Below, piece by piece: positions 50,624-58,463 of a DNA stretch of 64,000 bases. The stretch lies in the NCBI RefSeq assembly GCF_033878955.1, contig NZ_CP138858.1, positions 186,001-250,000 on the forward strand, in the 5' to 3' direction. Source of the DNA: Coraliomargarita algicola. Its GTDB lineage: Bacteria > Verrucomicrobiota > Verrucomicrobiia > Opitutales > Coraliomargaritaceae. The position numbers and the translations under genes are program-made. The notes under the pieces are model-generated. The model saw nothing but the letters and a program-made list of their open reading frames with translations. It did not search any database and was not told the DNA's origin. Within the stretch, counting starts at the first letter, position 1. Each line of letters opens with the position of its first letter.

Positions 50624-51976
50624 ATGAATACCTCTAAGAAAATGATGACAAAAAAAATACGCACCCTGGGTCTGTTACTCGCTCTATCAAGCCTGGCTCC
50701 TTTGGCCGAAGCCAATAAGCCGGACAGCATCGGCCCGCTTTTAAACGATCCCGCACGCGAGGCCGAATTTATGGATTGGGGGCTGGGCATGTTTGTGCAC
50801 TGGTCGCACGACGCACAACTCGGCTCAGTGATCAGCCACTCCATGGTTGGGGCGTCGGACAAGTATCTGGATCGCATGATCGATGAGTTACCCAAGTCGT
50901 TTAACCCCCAAAAGTATCATCCCGAGGAATGGATGGAGGTCGCGAAGATCGCCGGTGCCAAATATATGGTTTTCACGACCAAGCACCATAATGGCTTCTG
51001 CATGTGGGACACCCAGACGACGGACTTTAACGTAATGAACACTCCCTATGGCAAAGACATCGTTAAGGACTATGTCGATGCCTGTCGGGCCGCAGGCCTC
51101 AAGGTCGGCTTGTATTTCTCGCCTGAAGATTTTCTCTATCTGCGTGGAGTGGGGGAGACCATTCGTCGCGTTGGCACGAGTGGCAAAGAGAAAGAGGGCT
51201 TGACCGCGTATAATATTCGTCAGCTCGACGAGCTATTCGAGAACTACGGCGAGATCGATATGATCTTCTTTGATGGGCGCGATCAGTCCCCGTTAGTGCA
51301 ATACATCCACCAAAAATATCCTAAGACTATTGTGACACGCGGTGAGATGACGACCCCCGAGCAGCATCTGCCTAAAACACCTTTGCCCGGACCCTGGGAG
51401 TCCTGCTTCACGCTGGGCAGCCAATGGCAGTTCAAACCGACCAATGAACGCTACAAGTCCGGCACGCAGTTGATCAATATGCTGATCGAAACCCGCGCAA
51501 AAGGTGGCAATCTCTTGATCAATATGGGACCAGAACCGTCGGGCGCGATCCCCTTTGAACAGGAGCGCACCTTCCGCGAGCTGGGCTTGTGGATGTTTAT
51601 CAACGATGAGGCGATCCACGACATCCGTCCCGGCACAGTAATCGGTGAAGAGGGCGTCTGGTATACACAGTCCAAAGACGGTAAATCAGTGTATGTGTTC
51701 TTAACCCAATTCACGGGCAAGAATGCATGGAAGTTTGGTCAGCGCAAAAACATCGTGCTCAAAGAGCTGAAAGCGACAGCCGACACGCAAATCTCGGTGA
51801 TGGGGCAAAACGATAAGGTGGTGGAATACCAACCCAAGGCCGTGCCGACCTCGAGATTCAAGCAGTTGCCCGAAGGCCTGGAAATTTCCGTCGTGCGCGC
51901 ACAGCGTATTTATAACGACAAGAAATGGCCCAACACGGTCGTGGTGAAACTCGAGAATGTTGAGTTTGTGAAATGA
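50624..51976 (+). CDS. GH29 alpha-L-fucosidase
   Basis: 450 residues, 4 bp after the GH3 stop. An export signal lies at about residues 10-30 (IRTLGLLLALSSLAPLAEA); ATGs at codons 7-8 may be the true start. Barrel motifs: DWGLGMFVHWSHDAQLGSVI, AKYMVFTTKHHNGFCMWDTQ, and the nucleophile strand GEIDMIFFDGRDQSPLV (Asp of FFDG). It has no large extra C-terminal module. It differs from the other GH29 genes in the window and may favour another fucosyl linkage. Probably co-transcribed with GH3. Confidence 0.9.
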   Translation: MNTSKKMMTKKIRTLGLLLALSSLAPLAEANKPDSIGPLLNDPAREAEFMDWGLGMFVHWSHDAQLGSVISHSMVGASDKYLDRMIDELPKSFNPQKYHPEEWMEVAKIAGAKYMVFTTKHHNGFCMWDTQTTDFNVMNTPYGKDIVKDYVDACRAAGLKVGLYFSPEDFLYLRGVGETIRRVGTSGKEKEGLTAYNIRQLDELFENYGEIDMIFFDGRDQSPLVQYIHQKYPKTIVTRGEMTTPEQHLPKTPLPGPWESCFTLGSQWQFKPTNERYKSGTQLINMLIETRAKGGNLLINMGPEPSGAIPFEQERTFRELGLWMFINDEAIHDIRPGTVIGEEGVWYTQSKDGKSVYVFLTQFTGKNAWKFGQRKNIVLKELKATADTQISVMGQNDKVVEYQPKAVPTSRFKQLPEGLEISVVRAQRIYNDKKWPNTVVVKLENVEFVK

Positions 51977-52045
51977 TTCATTAACCGCCTGCCACTGGAG
52001 GTTCCGCCTTGTCGCTGAGTGCTGCTAGTTTTGTCCAAGATGGGT

Positions 52046-52063
52046 AGTGATCAAACGATCACT
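52046..52063. promoter_or_regulatory. Inverted repeat upstream of PEP-CTERM gene
   Basis: AGTGATC-aaac-GATCACT is a perfect 7-bp inverted repeat in the 214-bp gap before the PEP-CTERM gene at 52191. It may be an operator or a weak terminator for the GH29 gene (no T-run follows, so an operator is preferred). Confidence 0.35.
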
Positions 52064-52104
52064 GGTAATATGGCCCATAGGCATCGGTGGCGACCTATGG
52101 CATA

Positions 52105-52112
52105 ATGTTAAT
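52105..52112 (+). promoter_or_regulatory. ATGTTAAT motif upstream of PEP-CTERM gene
   Basis: ATGTTAAT lies 78 bp before the start at 52191, within GGCATAATGTTAATGCTAT (52099-52117), which differs from 18665-18683 at two of 19 positions. See the shared motif before the PEP-CTERM genes at 18794, 21696 and 22782. Confidence 0.4.
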
Positions 52113-52190
52113 GCTATTAACTAATCCTACTCATCAATACGTAAGTAACCATTATTTTCCATATTTCGAAAACACTAATAAAATACACCT

Positions 52191-53213
52191 ATGAAAAAAA
52201 CAGCCCTACTCACTACCACAGCCGCACTTGCTTGTGCGAATTTCGCCTACTCAGTTTCCTTTGACAACGACGGCGGAGACAACTTATGGAGCACTGCGAC
52301 CAACTGGAATCCTGATGGCGTGCCAGTATTAGCCACCGATATCACAAATTATACGACAAATGATGTCACTGTGAACATTTCCGGTGCAGTCGCTGACACA
52401 TATTGGCTTCGCAATAACACCTTGACGGTCACCACTGGTGGTAATTTGGCGATTACCAATTCAGTCAGACTGGCGCATGGCGGTGGCGGCTCTAGTGCAC
52501 AGACTTTGATTGTCGAGGGTAATGGCGTCTTCAGTGCGGGGACTATAGCTTTTGACACTGCTGGCAGCAACGACACGGTCTCAAGAATTACGGTTTCTGA
52601 CACTGCCAGTTTCACTGTCAACGGGAACATTAACCAAACCGATGCTGAAGGTACTCTAAACTATAATCAAACGGGCGGCACGGTTGATATTGGTGCTAAC
52701 TTTAATGTCGGCACCAAGGGCTCGAGCACTAACAAGAATTATGAAGTCAATGTATCCGGAACGAGTATCCTTGGATATGATACGGCTAATTTCGGAACGC
52801 TCGCGTCGGCGAACGCCGATACGCTGATCAATTTGAGTGGCAGCAATTATGCCATTACAGCCGACACGGCAACGAATCTGGGAGCCGATGGCCAGACCAC
52901 ATTTGAGTTCGATATTTCGGGTATCGGCACATGGGATGCCCAGGCATTAACGATCGCTGGCGGGCATCAATTCACGATTGATTTGACCAATGCGGATCAA
53001 AGCGACCTTGGCGCAACATTTGAGCTTATCGGATTTACAACAATTGTTGGTTTTGATGCCGACAACTTTACCTTTGTCGGCAACCTTGATGCGGGCGCAT
53101 ATGCGTTTGTTGATGGTGACAGTATAAATATCGCATTAGTCCCCGAGCCCGGCACTTACGCGCTGCTGGCAGGCCTCACTGGCCTAGTCTTCGTGATGCT
53201 TCGTCGCCGCTAG
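52191..53213 (+). CDS. PEP-CTERM protein with beta-helix passenger
   Basis: 340 residues. Signal peptide MKKTALLTTTAALACANFAY. The passenger opens SFDNDGGDNLWSTATNWNPD, the marker of autotransporter-like proteins, and continues with Thr/Asn/Gly repeats (LTVTTGGNLAITNSVRLAHG, GGTVDIGANFNVG). The tail VPEPGTYALLAGLTGLVFVM with LRRR is the PEP-CTERM signal. Predicted to be an exported, surface-associated protein. It is placed between fucosidase and sulfatase genes, a sign that it takes part in glycan use (inference). It has its own terminator. Confidence 0.85.
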   Translation: MKKTALLTTTAALACANFAYSVSFDNDGGDNLWSTATNWNPDGVPVLATDITNYTTNDVTVNISGAVADTYWLRNNTLTVTTGGNLAITNSVRLAHGGGGSSAQTLIVEGNGVFSAGTIAFDTAGSNDTVSRITVSDTASFTVNGNINQTDAEGTLNYNQTGGTVDIGANFNVGTKGSSTNKNYEVNVSGTSILGYDTANFGTLASANADTLINLSGSNYAITADTATNLGADGQTTFEFDISGIGTWDAQALTIAGGHQFTIDLTNADQSDLGATFELIGFTTIVGFDADNFTFVGNLDAGAYAFVDGDSINIALVPEPGTYALLAGLTGLVFVMLRRR

Positions 53214-53281
53214 GTTTTGCCGCACAAGTAATTTTTATATTAGGGGAACGGTCACCTTATAGATAGGGGAGTGATCGTTTG

Positions 53282-53319
53282 AGTCCGGCATGCTGATCCA
53301 GTGTGCCGGACTTTTTTTT
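53282..53319 (+). terminator. Rho-independent terminator
   Basis: AGTCCGGCA(tgctgatccagtg)TGCCGGACTTTTTTTT: an eight-base GC-rich stem followed by eight T residues, 69 bp after the PEP-CTERM stop at 53213. Confidence 0.88.
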
Positions 53320-53410
53320 GTGCCAATACTCTGAATTTGGTTAAATGACCGATAGCGGAATGTTGGATATTGTGTGATAGTGTATCAGACTTCCCAAATA
53401 AATACCCTGT

Positions 53411-55285
53411 ATGATAATTGTCCTTAAGAGTTTTAGGTCTGTGTTCGCTTGCTTCGCTATCGTCTGGAGCATGCTCGTTTTTAGCGATTCGCTGCTTACG
53501 AGGGCACATGCAGATAGTTCAGAGTTGCGACCGAATATTCTGTGGCTAACGAGCGAAGATAATAACATCGATTGGGTCGGATGCTATGGCAACCCGCAGG
53601 CCGATACGCCGCATATCGATGCCTTGGCTCGGGAGGGCTTTCGATACCAGCACGCCTATGCCAGCGCCCCGGTTTGTGCGCCATCGCGTGCCACTTGGAT
53701 TACTGGTATTCATGCCCTCTCCATGGGCACACACCCGATGCGCAGTCGATATGATATTCCGCATGATCAAATCAGCTATTATCCCGACCTGCTCAAGGCG
53801 AACGGCTACACTGTCGGCAATTTTCAAAAGACCGACTATAACATAGGCGGGCGCAAGGATTCTGAGTGCTGGGATCGGCATGGCAGGGTTCAATGGAATC
53901 AGCTCAAAGCGAAACAGCCCTTTTTTCAGGTCATCAATTTCATGTCCTCACACGAAAGCCGTGCGCAAGGCTCGGTGGAGGGCACAAAACATGATCCGTC
54001 CGATGTTCACTTACGCGCCTATCATCCTGACTTGCCGGAAATTCGTAAAAACTACGCGAAGTATTACGATGCGGTCAAAAAAATGGATCGGGAAGTCGGC
54101 GCCGTCTTGAAGCAGCTCCAGGCGGCGGGACTCGCAGAGAATACGATCGTCATCTACAATTCCGATCACGGCGGCGTGCTTCCGCGCAGCAAGCGCTTCC
54201 TCTTTGATAGTGGCCTGCATTGTCCACTTGTGATCCGCATTCCGGAAAAGTTTAAATCACTCTGGCCGGCCGCACAACCAGGCATGCAAATCGACCGCCT
54301 CGTCAGCTTTGTCGATATGCCCAAAACATGGCTCAGCATCACTGGCTCCAAAGTCCCGGAAGTGATGCAAGGGTCTGTGTTTTTGGGTGCGGACACGGAG
54401 CCGGAGCCGGAATGCGTCTTTGCCTATCGTGGTCGCATGGGGGAGCGCTTTGATAATGCCCGTGCCGTTTGCGATAAACGCTATCTCTATATTCGAAACT
54501 ACATGCCTTATGTGCCTTGGATGCAGTGCGCTGAGTATCCTTGGAAGATGAAAGCGTCGCAGGTATGGGAAGCACATGTTCAGGCGGGGGAGGCCAGTGA
54601 AGTGCAGTCGCGCTGGTTCGCGCCCAAGGGCTGTAAAGAAGAGTTGTATGATCTGCAAAACGATCCGGATAACGTCGAGAATCTCATCGCAGATCCAGCT
54701 CTGGGTGAGGTGGTCGATCGCATGCGAACCCGACTGCGCAGCTGGCAGGAAAGTATTCACGATGCCGCTCTACTGCCAGAAGCCGACATGGTGCAACGAG
54801 CCGCAAAACACGGCGTGACTATTTATGAGATGGTGCGCGATCCGCAGCTGTATGACCTGTCGGCTTTGCTCGACGCCGCGGACCTGGCATTGGAACAAAA
54901 TGCTGACAATCTTCCACGTCTTCGGGCACTGCTCGATAGTGAGGATTCTGGGCTGCGCTATTGGGGTATTGTGGGTTGCTTCCTGCTCAATGATCAACAG
55001 GCCGGTCTCAAGTGCCTGAGGGATGAGTCGCGCGAAGTTCGTGCCATGGCGGCATGGATTTTGGTGAATACCGGCATGCCGGAACCGGGGCTCGAGTGTC
55101 TGCAAGGCATGCTCGTCGAGCAGAGCTATGCGACCCTCAAAATACTCAACGTCATCGATTGGATCGGAGAGGACGCGGCAGTGCTGCAATCGACCGTTCA
55201 GTCACTGAATGTGGAAGATTACGAAGCCCGCATCCGTAGCACCATTCCCGATAAACTTATTATAGAACATGAACATACCGATTAA
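53411..55285 (+). CDS. Type I (S1) sulfatase with HEAT-like C-terminal region
   Basis: 624 residues with an export signal at the N-terminus. Metal site NILWLTSEDNNIDWVGCYGN (Glu-Asp rather than Asp-Asp), catalytic CAPSRATWITGI with Cys89, and IYNSDHGGVLPRSK. The domain ends at about residue 445. It is followed by 180 residues of alpha-helical pairs (LRALLDSEDSGLRYWGIVGC, REVRAMAAWILVNTGMPEPG) that look like HEAT repeats, a rare partner for sulfatases and usually protein-binding. It overlaps the next gene by 17 bp. Expected to desulfate a polysaccharide or its oligosaccharides. Confidence 0.9.
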   Translation: MIIVLKSFRSVFACFAIVWSMLVFSDSLLTRAHADSSELRPNILWLTSEDNNIDWVGCYGNPQADTPHIDALAREGFRYQHAYASAPVCAPSRATWITGIHALSMGTHPMRSRYDIPHDQISYYPDLLKANGYTVGNFQKTDYNIGGRKDSECWDRHGRVQWNQLKAKQPFFQVINFMSSHESRAQGSVEGTKHDPSDVHLRAYHPDLPEIRKNYAKYYDAVKKMDREVGAVLKQLQAAGLAENTIVIYNSDHGGVLPRSKRFLFDSGLHCPLVIRIPEKFKSLWPAAQPGMQIDRLVSFVDMPKTWLSITGSKVPEVMQGSVFLGADTEPEPECVFAYRGRMGERFDNARAVCDKRYLYIRNYMPYVPWMQCAEYPWKMKASQVWEAHVQAGEASEVQSRWFAPKGCKEELYDLQNDPDNVENLIADPALGEVVDRMRTRLRSWQESIHDAALLPEADMVQRAAKHGVTIYEMVRDPQLYDLSALLDAADLALEQNADNLPRLRALLDSEDSGLRYWGIVGCFLLNDQQAGLKCLRDESREVRAMAAWILVNTGMPEPGLECLQGMLVEQSYATLKILNVIDWIGEDAAVLQSTVQSLNVEDYEARIRSTIPDKLIIEHEHTD

Positions 55286-58200
55286 AACCCTGGTCAGCAT
55301 CAGTGCTGCCATTTTATTTAGCTCCCTTTCTACCTCGGCTGAAACGCCGACACTGCCTTACGATGGCAGTTGGGAGTCGTTACAACAAATGCCCGTGCCT
55401 GACTGGTTCGACGATGGTAAGATTGGCATCTTCATCCATTGGGGGCCGTATAGTGCGATCGGATATCGCAAAGGGGGGCGGGGCTATGCGGAGCATGTGC
55501 CGAAACTGATCTACGAAGATCCAAAGCATTATTACCCCTACTTGAAAGAACGTTGGGGCGCGACTCCGCCAGAGTTTGGCTACAAGGACATCATCCCCGA
55601 GTTTAAGGCGGAAAACTGGCAGCCGGAGCAATGGGCCGCCTTGTTTGAAGAAGTGGGCGCGAAATATGTCGTGTTGACCGCGGAGCACCATGATGGCTGG
55701 GCCAATTGGGACTCTGACCTGACACCGTGGAACGCGGTGGATAAGGGGCCCAAGCGTGACCTGGTGGGCGACCTGGGCAAAGCCCTTCGGGCGCGGGGAT
55801 TGAAATATGCGCCTTCGTATCATCGCGAGCGTCATACGGGCTTCTTTGCGAAGGAGAAGTATGCCGTGCACAGTGAGCCGCGAGCGGATATCGTAGCGGA
55901 GATTCAGCGCGATCAGGAGGCCGCGATGCTCTACGGGCCTGAGTTTAGTTACAGCAAAGCCTATGTGGATGACTATGTGGCGCGTTGGAAAGAGATACAG
56001 ACGAAGTATCAACCCGACATGCTCTGGGTGGATGATTTTCCGATTTACACCCGCGACGGTAATCGGGTTCGTCAGGGCAAGGCGAAGCCGGAGATCCAAT
56101 ATTTTGACGATCAGGTGCGTGGTATGATCACTGACTTTATGAATGATGGCGCGGTCCGTGGGCAGCCGGTCTATGTGAACAATAAGGGCGCGAATCGCAA
56201 CTGGCCCGACGGCGTGGGTTGCCTGGAGAAGGATAACCTGAAGTTAGAGGTGATTGGTCCCAAGTGGCAGAGCTGCACGACCTTTGGCACTTCCTTCGGC
56301 TATCTGGAGGGGGATCGCTATAAAACCGTCGAAAGCGTCATTCACGAGATGATCGAAGTCATCAGCCGCAACGGAAATTTCTTGATTAACATCGGGCCCA
56401 AAGCGGACGGCACCATACCGGCCCCGCAAGTGGAGCGTCTGCAAGCGATGGGGGATTGGCTGCGGATCAATGCTGCGGCCATCTACGGTAGCCGTTACTG
56501 GAAAGTAAGTGATCAGGAGAACGAACACCTTGCGTTCACAACTAATGGCATGGCACTCTACGCCATCAAAATGGCTAAGCCCGAGCGCCCGTTTACTATC
56601 ACTGCGACCGCGGGTTGGGACAAGGGCCAGGTGCAATCTGTTCGTCTGTTGGGCTCTCCGGCGGAGGTTAAATGGCAACTAACTCCGAAGGGGCTGGTGA
56701 TCACGCCGCCAGCAAATCTTGGTCAGAGTCAACACGCATGGACCTTTGAGATTATGACGGATCGCGAGCAGCATGTGCCCAATGTGATCCAGCATGACGC
56801 CGACAAGGCATTCCAAGGCACAAAAGAGGTGGATCTGGACGGGCATGATTCAGTCCGTTCTCCGCGAGCCACAACACCCATGATCCAGGCACAGTCCGAC
56901 GGCTCCTTCCACTTGGCGGCTTCTAAGAAACCCAACATCCTCTTCATCTTTTCGGATGATCAAATGTGGAACAGTCTTGGCTTTCTTGAAGATTGCCCGA
57001 TCCAAACGCCGAATCTGGATCGCTTGAGGAATCAAGGCGCCTTGTTTTCGCATGCATATAACATGGGCTCCTTTACTCCGGCGGTTTGCGTTGCGAGTCG
57101 AACGATGCTCAACACCGGCAGTTTCGTCTGGCGAGCCGCTGCCTTTTCGCCTAAGGGCAACAATCATAAGGATCCCAATGCGCCGAAGAATGTGGCGAAG
57201 TATGTGGTTACTAAACGTAAACCCGAAGCACTTTGGTCCCAGTTCATGCAGCAGGCAGGTTACGAAACTTATTTTAGCGGGAAGTGGCATGTGGATGGAT
57301 ATCAGCCGCCATTTGACCATACCGCACATGTTCGCGGGGGCATGCCAAATCAATCCAAAGTGCGCTATGCGCGCACCTTTGCCGAGGGTGAGCCGGACAC
57401 CTGGTCGCCCTATGATAAATCATTCGGCGGCTTCTGGAAGGGGGGCAAACACTGGAGTGAAGTGCTGGGCGATGACGGCGTGGCATTCCTGAGTCAGGCG
57501 AAGAAGAGTGATCAGCCGTTCTTCATGTATTTGGCCTTTAACGCGCCGCACGATCCACGTCAGGCGCCGAAGGAATTTGTTGATTTATATCCACTGGATT
57601 CGATTGAAGTGCCGGAAAACTTTATTCCAGAGTATCCATACAATGAATACGCAGGAGCCGGTCGTCGTTTGCGCGATGAGAGGCTGGCACCTTTCCCACG
57701 CACCGAGCGTTCGGTGAAAGTGAATCGTCAGGAATATTATGCGATCATCTCACACATGGATGCACAAATCGGGCGCATTCTTGATGCACTTGAAGCCAGT
57801 GGCAAAGCCGTCAATACCTACATCTTCTTTACCTCTGATCATGGTCTCGCGGTTGGTGATCACGGTTTCATCGGTAAGCAGAATATGTATGACAGCAGTA
57901 TGCGCGTGCCGCTGCTGATGGCGGGGCCCGGAATCGAAGCGGGCAAGACGGTCGATGCGCCGGTCTATTTACAGGACGTTATGGCGACCTCACTCGAACT
58001 GGCTGGAGTTGCGAAGCCCGCGCAAGTCGATTTCAACAGCATGTTGCCCCTCGCTACCGGGAAAACCGATCAGAGCGCCTACGATGCGATCTACGGCGCA
58101 TATTTCGGAACACAACGTATGTATCGCACGGATCGCTATAAAATGATCATTTATTCGACCGCGAATAGGGTGCGCTTATACGACATGCAAGCTGACTCTC

Positions 58201-58364
58201 TGGAGCAGCACGATCTGGCGCAAGGCAAGTCGCGTCCGGTCGAGTTGCTCAACGTGCTCTTCAGTCAATTTAAAGAGCTGCAAGCAGAGATGGACGATCC
58301 GATCGATGTCACTGAAGCCTTCAATAATTTTATGAACAATGTGCCACCTTCATCAGGTATATAA
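55269..58364 (+). CDS. GH29 alpha-L-fucosidase / S1 sulfatase fusion
   Basis: 1031 residues in one open frame. Signal peptide (about 1-24). GH29 (about 35-410): KIGIFIHWGPYSAIGYRKGG, AKYVVLTAEHHDGWANWDSD, nucleophile strand PDMLWVDDFPIYTRDGN (Asp of WVD), and a beta-sandwich to about 500. A linker of about 50 residues ends near 552. The sulfatase (about 555-1020) begins KKPNILFIFSDDQMWNSLGF; catalytic CVASRTMLNTGSF with Cys607; SGKWHVDGYQ; FTSDHGLAVGDHGFIGKQNM. Both active-site sets look complete. The enzyme could act on both the fucosyl linkage and a sulfate of the same substrate. The upstream sulfatase gene overlaps by 17 bp. Confidence 0.92.
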   Translation: MNIPIKTLVSISAAILFSSLSTSAETPTLPYDGSWESLQQMPVPDWFDDGKIGIFIHWGPYSAIGYRKGGRGYAEHVPKLIYEDPKHYYPYLKERWGATPPEFGYKDIIPEFKAENWQPEQWAALFEEVGAKYVVLTAEHHDGWANWDSDLTPWNAVDKGPKRDLVGDLGKALRARGLKYAPSYHRERHTGFFAKEKYAVHSEPRADIVAEIQRDQEAAMLYGPEFSYSKAYVDDYVARWKEIQTKYQPDMLWVDDFPIYTRDGNRVRQGKAKPEIQYFDDQVRGMITDFMNDGAVRGQPVYVNNKGANRNWPDGVGCLEKDNLKLEVIGPKWQSCTTFGTSFGYLEGDRYKTVESVIHEMIEVISRNGNFLINIGPKADGTIPAPQVERLQAMGDWLRINAAAIYGSRYWKVSDQENEHLAFTTNGMALYAIKMAKPERPFTITATAGWDKGQVQSVRLLGSPAEVKWQLTPKGLVITPPANLGQSQHAWTFEIMTDREQHVPNVIQHDADKAFQGTKEVDLDGHDSVRSPRATTPMIQAQSDGSFHLAASKKPNILFIFSDDQMWNSLGFLEDCPIQTPNLDRLRNQGALFSHAYNMGSFTPAVCVASRTMLNTGSFVWRAAAFSPKGNNHKDPNAPKNVAKYVVTKRKPEALWSQFMQQAGYETYFSGKWHVDGYQPPFDHTAHVRGGMPNQSKVRYARTFAEGEPDTWSPYDKSFGGFWKGGKHWSEVLGDDGVAFLSQAKKSDQPFFMYLAFNAPHDPRQAPKEFVDLYPLDSIEVPENFIPEYPYNEYAGAGRRLRDERLAPFPRTERSVKVNRQEYYAIISHMDAQIGRILDALEASGKAVNTYIFFTSDHGLAVGDHGFIGKQNMYDSSMRVPLLMAGPGIEAGKTVDAPVYLQDVMATSLELAGVAKPAQVDFNSMLPLATGKTDQSAYDAIYGAYFGTQRMYRTDRYKMIIYSTANRVRLYDMQADSLEQHDLAQGKSRPVELLNVLFSQFKELQAEMDDPIDVTEAFNNFMNNVPPSSGI

Positions 58365-58463
58365 TGGATACAGAGTTTTCGAATTCGTGCTAAGCTTCCT
58401 TTTTGATCTGAATGCACCTGTTTTGTCGTTAAAGTTCGTGCTCTGAAACCGGAGGATTATATT

